From Ructibacterium sp965146665 (GTDB taxonomy: Bacteria; Bacillota; Clostridia; Monoglobales; Monoglobaceae), in NCBI GenBank assembly GCA_965146665.1, contig CBCTHE010000005.1, positions 1 to 64,000 on the forward strand: a stretch of DNA of 64,000 bases. The letters run 5' to 3'. A program made the position numbers and the translations under genes. This document shows positions 50,987 to 59,785 of the stretch, piece after piece; within the stretch, counting starts at the first letter, position 1, and each line of letters opens with the position of its first letter. The notes under the pieces are model-generated. The model was given only the letters and a program-made list of their open reading frames with translations, did no database searches and had not been told where the DNA came from.

Positions 50987-51209
50987 ACAATATCAACTCT
51001 TTTGCCGTCACACCGCACCCACAAAAGGGTATACGGGTAACATGATAATATTATGCTACTATATTATAGCACAGATTTGAAAAAATGAAAGTCTTTTTCC
51101 TTTAAAAGATATACAAAATTGTTTCCAATTTGTTAGATTATATGCCGAGTTGTACCAGCGCAGGAGAGCTTTGTTTCTGTGCGGCCGTCCGCCGCCCGCC
51201 GTGAACAGC

Positions 51210-51237
51210 AAAAAAGCCCGGCATAAAGCCGGGCTTT
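51210..51237 (-). terminator. Terminator of the PEP carboxykinase gene
   Basis: On the minus strand AAAGCCCGGC and GCCGGGC pair across TTTAT and run into six T, 5 nt after the stop codon. Confidence 0.9.
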
Positions 51238-51241
51238 GCAA

Positions 51242-53005
51242 TTATTTCAGGTTGTTCTCCAGATTTTCCAGCTCTCTCTTAATCGCAGCGGGAAGTCTGT
51301 CGCCGAACTGTTTGAAGTATTCCTTCTGGTTTTCGACATCCTCCATCCAGACCGCCTTGTCAACGCTCAGCAGTTCTTTCAGCTGATCAGCGGTAATATC
51401 CAGATCTGTGGTGTCGATGGCATCCTCTTTGGGCAGCAGGCCGATGGGGCTCTCTACCGCGTCAGCTTTGCCTTCGCAGCGGTCAAGGATCCACAGGAGC
51501 ACTCTCATGTTGTCGCCGAATCCAGGCCACAGGAATTCGCCGTCCTCGTCTTTTCTGAACCAGTTGACGTGGAAGATCTTCGGCGCCTTATCCGCATCCA
51601 TCTTCTCGCCCATCTCCAGCCAGTGTCCAAAGTAATCAGCCATGTTATAGCCAACAAAGGGCTTCATGGCCATGGGGTCGCGTCTTACGACACCAACCGC
51701 ACCCGCCGCCGCCGCGGTGGTCTCAGAGGCCATGGTTGCACCGACGAATACGCCGTGCTCCCAATCTCTTGCCTGATATACCAGCGGAGCAGTCTTGGCC
51801 CGGCGGCCGCCGAACACGATCGCGGAAATCGGAACGCCCTGGGGATTCTCAAACTCAGAAGAAATGCAGGGGCAGTTGATGGCCGGAGCGGTGAATCTGG
51901 AATTCGGATGCGCCAGCTTGCCTTCATAGGTTTTGCCGTTGACCTTTTTGCCGGTCCACTCGGTGCAGTTCTCAGGCGGATTCTTATCAAGACCTTCCCA
52001 CCAAACGGTCATGTCGTCATTGTTAATGGCAACATTGGTAAAAATGGTATTCTTCTTTGTGGATTCCAGCGCGTTGAAGTTTGTCTTTTCGCTGGTACCG
52101 GGCGCAACGCCGAAGAATCCAGCCTCCGGATTGATGGCGTACAGCCTGCCGTCCTCACCGATTCTCAACCAGGCGATGTCATCGCCCACGGTCCAAACCT
52201 TATAGCCTTTTTCCTTCAGGTATTCCGGCGGGATCAGCATAGCCAGGTTGGTCTTGCCGCATGCGCTGGGGAATGCCGCGGCAATGTACTTCACCTCGCC
52301 CTGCGGATTCTCAAGCCCCAGAATCAGCATGTGTTCTGCCATCCAGCCTTCCTGCTTGCCCAGGTAAGAGGCAATTCTCAGCGCAAAGCACTTTTTGCCC
52401 AGAAGGACATTGCCGCCATATGCGGAATTGACAGACATAATGGTGTTGTCCTGCGGGAAGTGAACGATATACCGCTCTTCCGGGTCAACATCTTTTTTCG
52501 CATGGAGGCATTTGGTGAAGTCATCACCATCAATGATATCAAGGACTGCCTGGCCGACTCTGGTCATGATCGCCATGTTCAGAACAACATAAATACTGTC
52601 GGTCAGCTCAACACCGATCTTAGAGAACGGAGATCCGACAGGGCCCATGGAATAGGGGATCACATACATGGTTCTGCCCTTCATAGAGCCGGTGTACAGA
52701 GCCTTCAGCTTAGCGTACATTTCATCAGGCGCCATCCAGTTGTTGATCGGACCGGCTTCCTCCTCTGTGGGGGTACAGATAAAAGTTCTGTCCTCAACAC
52801 GTGCAACGTCGTTTTCTGCGGTTCTGTGATAGTAGCAGCCCGGCAGTTTTTCTTCGTTCAGCTTGATCATCTCGCCGGTGGAAACCGCCTCTGCGCGCAG
52901 CGCTTCCAGCTGAGCTTCGCTGCCGTCAATCCAGACCACATTGTCCGGCTGACACATTGCTTTCATTTCTTCAAGCCAGTTCAAAACAAACTTGTTTTCA
53001 GTCAT
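51242..53005 (-). CDS. pckG: Phosphoenolpyruvate carboxykinase (GTP)
   Basis: A 587-residue GTP-type PEPCK, which interconverts oxaloacetate plus GTP and PEP plus CO2. Seen: the P-loop FPSACGKTNLAML near residue 255, metal- and substrate-binding blocks (NSAYGGNVLLGKK, then GDDIAWLRIGEDG), and FGGRRAKTAPLVYQA near residue 407. The length matches the family. ATG 53005 follows AGGAGGAATTATC; the longer frame adds 28 unlikely residues. It is a single-gene unit with its own promoter (53061-53089) and terminator. It may serve gluconeogenesis or, as in some gut anaerobes, CO2 fixation towards oxaloacetate. Confidence 0.95.
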   Translation of the reverse strand: MTENKFVLNWLEEMKAMCQPDNVVWIDGSEAQLEALRAEAVSTGEMIKLNEEKLPGCYYHRTAENDVARVEDRTFICTPTEEEAGPINNWMAPDEMYAKLKALYTGSMKGRTMYVIPYSMGPVGSPFSKIGVELTDSIYVVLNMAIMTRVGQAVLDIIDGDDFTKCLHAKKDVDPEERYIVHFPQDNTIMSVNSAYGGNVLLGKKCFALRIASYLGKQEGWMAEHMLILGLENPQGEVKYIAAAFPSACGKTNLAMLIPPEYLKEKGYKVWTVGDDIAWLRIGEDGRLYAINPEAGFFGVAPGTSEKTNFNALESTKKNTIFTNVAINNDDMTVWWEGLDKNPPENCTEWTGKKVNGKTYEGKLAHPNSRFTAPAINCPCISSEFENPQGVPISAIVFGGRRAKTAPLVYQARDWEHGVFVGATMASETTAAAAGAVGVVRRDPMAMKPFVGYNMADYFGHWLEMGEKMDADKAPKIFHVNWFRKDEDGEFLWPGFGDNMRVLLWILDRCEGKADAVESPIGLLPKEDAIDTTDLDITADQLKELLSVDKAVWMEDVENQKEYFKQFGDRLPAAIKRELENLENNLK

Positions 53006-53042
53006 GATAATTCCTCCTGTATTGTATTTTTTCATTTTGATT

Positions 53043-53089
53043 CTAGTGCAACTAGGATATAATATATCGCAAATTTTGGTTTTTGACAA
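53043..53089 (-). promoter_or_regulatory. Promoter of pckG
   Basis: On the minus strand TTGTCA (53089-53084) and TATATT (53066-53061) with a 17-nt spacer. CTAGT/ACTAG (53043-53055) forms a palindrome just after the likely start of transcription and could be a regulator site. Confidence 0.7.
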
Positions 53090-53227
53090 TATCTAAATTG
53101 GACAATTTTTTAACAAAGTCATTCCCCGGTTTGTAGGAGTTGCCAATGGACATAAAATTCGCGCAATCCCTGTATCTGTCAGGGCTTATCCGGCTGCAGG
53201 AACGGCTTGTCCCGCCTTTCGGCAAAA

Positions 53228-53584
53228 TCACTCCGGCTCCTCCTCTGCCGGGATTCCGCGCTTCAGAACTATGTTCTGCGCCTCCTCAATATCCGCCTCT
53301 GACACAAGGATTTCGACGCCCAATATAGCACGTCCAAGCAAAATTTTATTATAGCTGTCTGATCCCCGATAGCGCTTAAAGGCATAAATCCCCTCTGCCT
53401 TTAGCTTGGCCAAAATGAGCTCTGCCTCAAAATCATTGGCAGCCTCACATAAAAACTGCGGCTCGATATGCGCACGCGGGTCCGGAACCGGCTCGGCGGG
53501 CAGACGCTCCACCAGCGGACAGCCGCACTCGCCGCACCGGGTAAAACCCTTTCTGTATTCGCTCCTGCATTTGGGACAGTACAT
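53228..53584 (-). CDS. Zinc-ribbon DUF2007-type protein
   Basis: A 118-residue protein. A zinc ribbon at residues 1-24 (MYCPKCRSEY then RCGECGCPL) is followed by a DUF2007-like domain (residues 40-110: FEAELILAKLKAEGIYAFKR and GVEILVSEADIEEAQNIV). DUF2007 is thought to act in signalling, unproven. ATG follows AAGGAG at 10 nt. It begins 15 nt after the ksgA stop and is likely cotranscribed with it. Confidence 0.75.
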   Translation of the reverse strand: MYCPKCRSEYRKGFTRCGECGCPLVERLPAEPVPDPRAHIEPQFLCEAANDFEAELILAKLKAEGIYAFKRYRGSDSYNKILLGRAILGVEILVSEADIEEAQNIVLKRGIPAEEEPE

Positions 53585-53599
53585 ACAAGACCATCTCCT

Positions 53600-54454
53600 T
53601 TAGACTAACAGATTTGAAAGTTGGGCAAACTGCTCCACGCTGAGCCGCTCGCCGCGGATTGCCGGATCCAGCCCCAGCTCTGCCAGCGCAGTCTCCGCCC
53701 GGGTCTTTTCCACAGAAAAATACGGGCTTTTTGAAAGCGCGTTCACCAGGGTTTTCCGGCGCTGGCCAAAGGCGGACTTCACGACCTGAAAGAATCGTCT
53801 TTCATCCGTGACCTGGACGGACGGAGCCGGAAGCACCTCCAGGCTTACAACCATAGATGCCACCTTGGGCTGAGGCAGAAAGCAATGGGGCTCCGCCTTG
53901 CATACAATCGTGGGCCGGGTATAATACTGCACCGCCACAGAAAGGGCGCCATAGGCCTTGGTCCCCTCACGGGCCGTCATACGTTCGGCCACCTCCCGCT
54001 GTACCATGAGTGTCATGGCAGTCACCGGCAGATGGCTTTCCAGCAGTCCCATGACAATGGGCGTTGTGATGTAGTACGGCAGATTGGCCGCAACGCAAAA
54101 CGGTTTTCCCGCAAAGACCTCCCTGGTCAGCTGACCGAGGTCCACATCCATGACATCACGGTGAATCAGGGTGAAGTTTTCAAACCCCTCCATCGTTTCC
54201 CGCAGAACCGGAATCAAAGCGCTGTCTATTTCAACCGCCGCAACTCTCGCTCCCCGGCGGGCCAGCCGCTGGGTCAGCGTTCCCGCGCCCGGACCAATCT
54301 CCAGAACACAGGCTTCCTCACCGATTCCCGCCGCCTCAACAATACGGTCTAAAACTGTGTCATCAACCAAAAAATTCTGGCCAAGTGACTTTGAAAAAGC
54401 AAAACCATGCCGCTCCAGCAGCGCTTTCAATTCGGACGGATGCGTCAGATTCAT
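53600..54454 (-). CDS. rsmA: 16S rRNA dimethyladenosine transferase (KsgA/RsmA)
   Basis: A 284-residue KsgA. SAM-binding block LEIGPGAGTLTQRLA near residue 50, start block SKSLGQNFLVD near 20, and catalytic NLPYYITTPIVM near 125 are all intact. A helical C-terminal domain follows (FGQRRKTLVNALSK). It dimethylates two adjacent adenosines near the 3' end of 16S rRNA, a late step in small subunit assembly. ATG follows GGAGAGAG. The leader upstream (54455-54584) holds a complement of the initiator tRNA anticodon arm. Confidence 0.95.
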   Translation of the reverse strand: MNLTHPSELKALLERHGFAFSKSLGQNFLVDDTVLDRIVEAAGIGEEACVLEIGPGAGTLTQRLARRGARVAAVEIDSALIPVLRETMEGFENFTLIHRDVMDVDLGQLTREVFAGKPFCVAANLPYYITTPIVMGLLESHLPVTAMTLMVQREVAERMTAREGTKAYGALSVAVQYYTRPTIVCKAEPHCFLPQPKVASMVVSLEVLPAPSVQVTDERRFFQVVKSAFGQRRKTLVNALSKSPYFSVEKTRAETALAELGLDPAIRGERLSVEQFAQLSNLLV

Positions 54455-54491
54455 AGGGGTTCTCTCTCCATATTTCAGTATTTCCGCGGAC

Positions 54492-54515
54492 CGTCGGGCT
54501 CATAACCCGAGGGTC
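54492..54515 (+). repeat. Fragment of the initiator tRNA anticodon arm in the rsmA leader
   Basis: Twenty-three of 24 bases equal those of the tRNA-fMet gene (54913-54989) across the anticodon arm: CGTCGGGCTCATAACCCGA then G/A, then GGTC. It lies in the untranslated leader of rsmA, which reads the other strand, so the mRNA carries the complement of the tRNA anticodon arm. Confidence 0.75.
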
Positions 54516-54590
54516 AATTTTTGTTCCGCCCCCAGCCGCGGTTTCAGCCGGGGTCTTTTGAAAAGGCATACAATGCCGACTTATATGTAT

Positions 54591-54620
54591 ATTATAGTCC
54601 AAAACGCATAAACTTGTAAA
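54591..54620 (-). promoter_or_regulatory. Promoter of rsmA
   Basis: On the minus strand TTTACA (54620-54615) and TATAAT (54596-54591) with an 18-nt spacer, giving a leader of about 130 nt before the rsmA ATG. Confidence 0.65.
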
Positions 54621-54698
54621 GAGCAAATTCGATCTGGCTCCTGTTTTTATGCGCCGACAGCGCGAAATATAAAAACTTGCAGTTTTTTCAAAAAAGAC

Positions 54699-54727
54699 TT
54701 GACAATCCATAAATTGTGTGGTATTAT
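54699..54727 (+). promoter_or_regulatory. Promoter of the tRNA-Leu/tRNA-fMet unit
   Basis: TTGACA (54699-54704) and TATTAT (54722-54727), 17-nt spacer, 30 nt before the tRNA-Leu. Confidence 0.8.
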
Positions 54728-54756
54728 AGCTAAGCTATGAAGAAGGCGCTGCATAC

Positions 54757-54845
54757 GCCGGAGTGGCGGAACTGGCAGACGCCCGGGACTTAAAATCCCG
54801 TGGGAAGTGATTCCCGTACCGGTTCGATTCCGGTCTCCGGCACCA
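54757..54845 (+). tRNA. tRNA-Leu(TAA)
   Basis: An 89-nt type II tRNA. Acceptor GCCGGAG pairs with CTCCGGC, followed by A and an encoded CCA. Anticodon stem CGGGA/TCCCG encloses CTTAAAA, so the anticodon is TAA. Variable arm GGGAA../TTCCC and T arm ACCGG/CCGGT are complete. Confidence 0.95.
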
Positions 54846-54912
54846 AAATGGTTTTGGTGATTCGGAACCCTGTTAAGGATCAGCCCCTTTTCCATAGACG
54901 AAAATTAAATAG

Positions 54913-54989
<77 letters not shown>

Positions 54990-54995
54990 CTTGTA

Positions 54996-55045
54996 TATAC
55001 GACTACGATGATAATAATTTTATCATCGTAGTCGTATATTTTTTC
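54996..55045 (+). terminator. Terminator of the tRNA unit
   Basis: TATACGACTACGATGATAA and its exact inverse at 55020-55038 pair over 19 bp with a short loop, followed by a T run. Confidence 0.9.
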
Positions 55046-55086
55046 TATTTAGGTTTTAATTAGGCGCGGAATGTTCTCACGCAGCA

Positions 55087-55124
55087 AAGGGGCAGGCTTG
55101 CACTTGCCCCTTCTATATTTTTTG
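55087..55124 (+). terminator. Second hairpin terminator
   Basis: AAGGGGCA and TGCCCCTT pair, followed by TATATTTTTT after a few bases. It stands in an otherwise empty stretch (55046-55213) between the tRNAs and the converging VOC gene. Confidence 0.55.
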
Positions 55125-55213
55125 CCAGTATCACCAGTTCGGGTATCCTAAGTCCCAGCAAACTGCTTACCCAGGTCTTCACGGCCTCGCCGCAATAACC
55201 CGGGTTTTAGTTT

Positions 55214-55606
55214 TTACGGCCAGGGCATGATTGGAGGCAGTATGCAAAACGGATGGCCCGCGGGATCAAACATCACCCGCCAACGCTCATCGAATTGAAT
55301 TTCTGACAAAGCCGCGCCGCATGACAGCGCATGCTTCACACCCGCTTCCACATCATCGACATGGAAATCTACATGCGCCATTTGCTGCTGCGCCTCCAGC
55401 GTCCCAGGCCAGACGGGAGGAACATAATTATCCACCTGTTGTATGGTAATCCAGGTTGGAATCCCCTTTAGTTCCAAATTCACTAAGACAGTATACTCTT
55501 CGCCCTCGAACCGCGTCCAGCCAAGTAATTTTTCATAAAAGACAGCTAACTCATCTGCTTTATCAGAGTCCAGCACAACATTCCATCCTGCAAGATGAAG
55601 CGCCAT
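55214..55606 (-). CDS. VOC family (glyoxalase-like) protein
   Basis: A 130-residue protein of the vicinal oxygen chelate fold. It has paired beta-alpha-beta units: WNVVLDSDKADELAVFYEKL then AHVDFHVDDVEAGVKHALS and a C-terminal MFDPAGHPFCIL, the usual family ending. His and Glu residues could bind a metal. Family members include glyoxalases, dioxygenases and resistance proteins; the role here cannot be told. ATG 55606 follows GGAGG. Confidence 0.85.
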   Translation of the reverse strand: MALHLAGWNVVLDSDKADELAVFYEKLLGWTRFEGEEYTVLVNLELKGIPTWITIQQVDNYVPPVWPGTLEAQQQMAHVDFHVDDVEAGVKHALSCGAALSEIQFDERWRVMFDPAGHPFCILPPIMPWP

Positions 55607-55628
55607 AATACAATACCTCCGCTTCTGC

Positions 55629-55931
55629 TTATTTCGAATCAGTTCCATCGCTTGACTGATTTGATTTCCTGCCAAGCTGTTTGAAAATTTGATTGACACC
55701 GGTCGCCGCAAGTCCGCTGACTATGCCGATTGCAAGCGCCGTTAGAATGTCACCCGCCGGAAATTCGGGCATGCTATGCATCGCCGCAATCCCAAGCACT
55801 CCGCCAAGCACTCCGCAGATCGGCGGCAGGTATTTATTGTCAAGCGGTGTGAGCTTAATGAGTTCTGCCGCAAGGTAACAAATGATCGTGATGACCGGAA
55901 TCGCCGTTAATCCAAAAATATTGTCCGCCAT
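55629..55931 (-). CDS. Phage holin-like membrane protein
   Basis: A 100-residue protein with three membrane helices: LTAIPVITIICYLAAELI, then PPICGVLGGVLGIAAM and ILTALAIGIVSGLAATGVNQI. The last helix with GLAATGVNQ is typical of A118-type phage holins. No endolysin or other phage gene is next to it, so it is an isolated prophage remnant or a recruited export protein. It precedes the VOC gene by 22 nt on the same strand. Confidence 0.75.
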   Translation of the reverse strand: MADNIFGLTAIPVITIICYLAAELIKLTPLDNKYLPPICGVLGGVLGIAAMHSMPEFPAGDILTALAIGIVSGLAATGVNQIFKQLGRKSNQSSDGTDSK

Positions 55932-56055
55932 AGAGCATCCCCCTTTTTTCTCTCATTGTAACACCGTGAACAGAATTGTCAAGCATGGATCTCATGCGGT
56001 ATTACGGTATACCATGATGGAGGGATTCGGCGGCTTGCAGAAATTGATGCTGCTC

Positions 56056-56391
56056 TTATTCAATTTCATCCATCACCTGCGCGAAGTACCTGGTCGCGGC
56101 CTGCTGATACGCCATACTTTTCCGCAGATACAAAACTGCTTTCCTGTGGCTTTCGGGTGTCTTCACCTTTGGTATTGGCATCTGCAGCTCGTATACCTCC
56201 ACGCCAAAATATGCCGCAATTCTGTATAATGTATCTGTTCGCGTGTTTGACGTCCCGTGTTCAATGCTTCGTATAATATTGGGGCAAACGTTACATTCCT
56301 CGGCCAGCGCAGTCTTGGATAGATGGTGCTGGAGCCGCAGTCTCCGCACGTTTTCCGCCATTGTGTTCTGGGTTTGCTGTAGTGTCATCAT
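56056..56391 (-). CDS. XRE family transcriptional regulator
   Basis: A 111-residue protein. Residues 12-65 form an XRE helix-turn-helix (HHLSKTALAEECNVCPNIIR, then GTSNTRTDTLYRIAAYFGV). A helical tail follows, perhaps for dimer formation. ATG follows GGAGG at 7 nt. It may control the holin-like gene 124 nt downstream. Confidence 0.82.
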   Translation of the reverse strand: MMTLQQTQNTMAENVRRLRLQHHLSKTALAEECNVCPNIIRSIEHGTSNTRTDTLYRIAAYFGVEVYELQMPIPKVKTPESHRKAVLYLRKSMAYQQAATRYFAQVMDEIE

Positions 56392-56697
56392 ATGACAACC
56401 TCCTTCAATAATAGTGAGGTTATCATACCGAAAATATTGTCACATGCTGTCGAATTCACACAATTAGTCATCATAAAGACGTGAATATCGCAGATGTGAC
56501 ATTATGGTGTGAGACCTGCGCATTATAGTGCAGTGGGCTCTTGCCGGTTTGCGGCAATGGTGTATGGGCAAAATTCAAATCAATCCTGCGATAATTTTCA
56601 CCTGCCCTACATTTTTGCGGGGCTTTGCCTATGACGCAAACGTCTGTACGGTTCCCTCTTTCCGCAAAACGGCCCTTGCATTCATTGAATGCAGGAG
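56392..56697. other. Intergenic region, nothing clear
   Basis: No gene is supported. GTCACAT and ATGTGAC copies lie at about 56439 and 56494 and could be a split operator for the XRE protein, but the spacing is long. Confidence 0.35.
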
Positions 56698-56952
56698 CTA
56701 TGTTTTCTTCTTCAGCTTTTTGGCGGCCAGCCTTGCACAGGCGGTTTTCACTTGTTTCTTCCCGTCTCTGTGATACGCCAGGCAAGCCGCACAGTCTCCG
56801 TGCCGCTTACAATTCCGCTTACAGGGACACTCCTTTTTCTGGCCGCTCAAATCAGCACCTTTCCCGCTTTCCGCCATCTGACCACTCCCCCTCTGATGCG
56901 CCAGTTCCGTCTGTGCCTTCCTTTTTGTTATTTTATCCAGGTCTGAGGCCAT
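56698..56952 (-). CDS. Small Cys-rich basic protein
   Basis: An 84-residue protein. The Lys/Arg-rich first half is followed by a cysteine cluster, CPCKRNCKRHGDCAACLAYH, and a further Cys, then a lysine tail. The C-x-C, C-x-x-C and His pattern suggests zinc binding. I start at ATG 56952, which is near GGAGGG; ATG further inside is possible. It lies downstream of the SLH genes on the same strand. The function is unknown. Confidence 0.5.
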   Translation of the reverse strand: MASDLDKITKRKAQTELAHQRGSGQMAESGKGADLSGQKKECPCKRNCKRHGDCAACLAYHRDGKKQVKTACARLAAKKLKKKT

Positions 56953-57095
56953 TATCCCTCCCGCTCGATATACTTTTGAATCCCCGCGCATTTTCACTGC
57001 CCACTGCATCATGCACAGCGGCAGCTTTTCCCCATATAGACAGAGTCCGGCGCCCGCGAATATACAGAGCCGGAGAAACAATAAAAAAAATTTGC

Positions 57096-59783
57096 CTAAT
57101 CCTTGTATTTGAACACAATCAATGTTTTGAGCGACTCATAATTGAACTTTGCCAGGAAACGACTGGCGGATTCCCCCGCGGTTTTATAGGGCAGCAGATC
57201 CTGGACACTGCCCGCATAGACCTCGTCGGTGGTCTCGTCATAGACCATGACCGTGCCGCTGAGCTTGACGGAATACAGGTTGTTGGGATCTGTAAAGTCA
57301 ATGTCGCCCAGATGCTCTCTGCTGATATTCGACATAAGCGCATAGCCGTTCTCTATGGAATAGACCGCGCCTGCAATGGCCCAGTTCTGGCTCAGGACGC
57401 CTCCGAACGCGCCGCCGGCTGTCTTCTGGGTATCAATGTTTACATCCACCTTGATCCCCGCGACCTTGGAATTTCGATCCAGCTCCACCCGCACCACATC
57501 GCCGCGCTTCAGCTCCCGCTCTCCGGTCGACAGCTGAATATCGCCGTTTGAGGGGTATTCCACAAATTTGCCGTCCGCCAGACCGTGGAGCACCGGAACG
57601 GTAAAGCCGTCCTCGTCCAACCCCGTGCTCACATAGTCCACCAGCACCAGTGCGGAGCTGTCTTTGGGCGTGATGTTCTTGGCCTCTTCCCAGCAGACCA
57701 GCGCCTCCACGACGCCGCCCTCGTCCGCGTTGTATCCCGCCACGTCATAGAAGCTGTCATTTGTGAAGTGGGAGACGGACATGACCTCAAACGCCTTTTC
57801 ATCAATCTCGTTGGAGGGAGACACCACGAAAATCTTGGTTTCGCTGTTGATGGAGAACTTCATACCAAAGGTCTGGCCGCCGCTCTTATACCTGATATTG
57901 GACTTTGGATTCGTAAGGTAAAAGTCATAGGTCCAGTCCTGGTCCGGATTCCGGGGATCCCCGGCTGCCTCCGGCCCTGCCGCGGCGTCCCGGCTCCCGG
58001 TCTTGGCCGTATTGAGCTCAATGATCTCATTGTCAGAATTCAGCTTATATTGGACCAGCTGCTGCTCCCATACGCCGCCGTTTGAAAGCAGCTTCCGCAC
58101 GGCCTCTGCCGCGTTTGCCGTGACCCGCACCCCATTGAGCCGCACCTTGCCGGACACATCCAGCGCCTCAATTTTTCCGTCCTCAGTAAGCATCCGAAGG
58201 GTCACCACATCGTCAAAGGCCGAGATGCCTGCGCCTTGAATCATATAGCCGTATTTGAGCACACCGGACCGGGTGGTGTCAAACCAAACCACTTTGCCGT
58301 CCACGCTGAGATAAGCCGTACACTCGCCGCCCAGGCGGTTTCGGGCCTCCTGGCGGAGGGAATCCAGCATTGGATAGGACTCACCGGAAATGATAACCGT
58401 ATCTTCTGTCACCTGCTCAATGGTTCCCATTGCCACATCCTCTGAAATCCGGATGCTGATATAGGCGCCGTCCGGGCTCCGGTACACCGCGAGCATGGAA
58501 TCCGCCGAAATATCCGTAATGTCCAGACTGCTCCCGTCCTGCTGGATATCAAGGTCCCCCCGGCTGATGTAGTCCGCAAGGTCCAGTTTGTTGCCCGGCA
58601 CCATCTTGTCATAGATCACATTTCTGTCAAAGTCCACAGCATCCACCAGCAGATTGGTATACTGGCTGACGGTCACCAGATCATAGCTCTCTGCGGCCCC
58701 CTTCTCCAGAACAATCGCGCCGCAGAGCGCGGTATCAATCAGGGAGGGATTGTAGGCCATCGCACGGCCGTTGACGATCATATTTGCCGCCGCGGCCACC
58801 GAAACACGACGGCTCCGCTGTATGTCCCCGCTGTAATACGTGATGGTATAGCCGTCCACACTCACAATATCCTCAAAGTCGATCCGGAGCTCCTCCTCCA
58901 CCCGGCCGGAAGGTTCAAAGCAGACAATCCGCCGGATTCCGTCCTTGCTCTCCCGATAATAGACATCCACAAGCTTCCCCAAGTAACTGCCCGCGTCCGT
59001 GCCGCCGTCTTCAAAAAGCATATTGGCAATTTCCACGTCTCCGTCGTCAACACCTTCGCCGCCGTTCAGGCGGGTCACGGTGTTTCCTGTCACCATAGCG
59101 CGCCGGAGTATCTTGAGCTTCATGGTATTGGTCATAAGGTTCTCGTCCTTTACCACCATATAGGCGGGATCCTCTCCGTAGCTGGTCTGCTGCATAATAT
59201 CAATAGACAGGGCATTGTATAGAAGCTTTACAAAGTTCCGCCAAACCAGCAGGTCGGCGCCCCGGAAGTCCTGCCCGGGGAGCAGCCCCAGCTTGTTTCC
59301 CCGGAGCAGATAACCCGCGGGGTATCCCCCCTCCTCCTGGGCCTTGATGTCATAGCCCAGAAGGCAGATAAGAATTTTTACCGCCTGCTCCTGGGTGATG
59401 GTTTCGTCCGGGGAGAACGCGCTGCCGCCTGTGCCGGACACCAGCTTCATATCCGCCATCATATTGACCGCCTTGACAGCCTCCGCCCCTTGGCCCTCCA
59501 TGTCACCGAACAGGCTGGCGGGCTCCTCTTCCCCGTCCGCCGCGCCATTGCCCAGAATACGGCCTATGGCCACGCCAAACTCCACCCGGCTCACCTCCGC
59601 CTCGGGATCCGCTTCCTCCAGGCCAGTATCCAGAATCCCCAGAGCGTTCAGAAATCTGAGGCCGCTCTCGAACACGGTGTCAGGCGCCGGTTCCTCTTCT
59701 GTGTCCTCCGCCAGCACAAAAACGCTTGTAACCAGCATCAGTACGCTGACCGCCAGCGCAATCCATCGCTTCATATTCTTCAT
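57096..59783 (-). CDS. Secreted SLH-domain protein
   Basis: An 895-residue exported protein. A signal peptide (MKRWIALAVSVLMLVTSVFVLA in outline) is followed by two SLH-like repeats at about residues 35-165 (FLNALGILDTGLEEADPEAE, then SGTGGSAFSPDETITQEQAV). The remaining 700 residues are mostly beta-strand repeats without a known family. SLH repeats bind secondary cell-wall polymer and so place the protein on the surface. ATG 59783 is 9 nt after AAGGAGGG and 2 nt after the stop of the upstream SLH gene, hence one operon. Confidence 0.8.
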   Translation of the reverse strand: MKNMKRWIALAVSVLMLVTSVFVLAEDTEEEPAPDTVFESGLRFLNALGILDTGLEEADPEAEVSRVEFGVAIGRILGNGAADGEEEPASLFGDMEGQGAEAVKAVNMMADMKLVSGTGGSAFSPDETITQEQAVKILICLLGYDIKAQEEGGYPAGYLLRGNKLGLLPGQDFRGADLLVWRNFVKLLYNALSIDIMQQTSYGEDPAYMVVKDENLMTNTMKLKILRRAMVTGNTVTRLNGGEGVDDGDVEIANMLFEDGGTDAGSYLGKLVDVYYRESKDGIRRIVCFEPSGRVEEELRIDFEDIVSVDGYTITYYSGDIQRSRRVSVAAAANMIVNGRAMAYNPSLIDTALCGAIVLEKGAAESYDLVTVSQYTNLLVDAVDFDRNVIYDKMVPGNKLDLADYISRGDLDIQQDGSSLDITDISADSMLAVYRSPDGAYISIRISEDVAMGTIEQVTEDTVIISGESYPMLDSLRQEARNRLGGECTAYLSVDGKVVWFDTTRSGVLKYGYMIQGAGISAFDDVVTLRMLTEDGKIEALDVSGKVRLNGVRVTANAAEAVRKLLSNGGVWEQQLVQYKLNSDNEIIELNTAKTGSRDAAAGPEAAGDPRNPDQDWTYDFYLTNPKSNIRYKSGGQTFGMKFSINSETKIFVVSPSNEIDEKAFEVMSVSHFTNDSFYDVAGYNADEGGVVEALVCWEEAKNITPKDSSALVLVDYVSTGLDEDGFTVPVLHGLADGKFVEYPSNGDIQLSTGERELKRGDVVRVELDRNSKVAGIKVDVNIDTQKTAGGAFGGVLSQNWAIAGAVYSIENGYALMSNISREHLGDIDFTDPNNLYSVKLSGTVMVYDETTDEVYAGSVQDLLPYKTAGESASRFLAKFNYESLKTLIVFKYKD

Positions 59784-59785
59784 AA

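Noticed and set aside
51236..53062. 608-codon plus-strand frame
   Set aside because: Exact antisense shadow of pckG, which has full motif support.
53140..53328. 62-codon plus-strand frame after pckG promoter
   Set aside because: It overlaps the DUF2007 gene and has low-complexity Pro-rich ending, despite AGGAG upstream.
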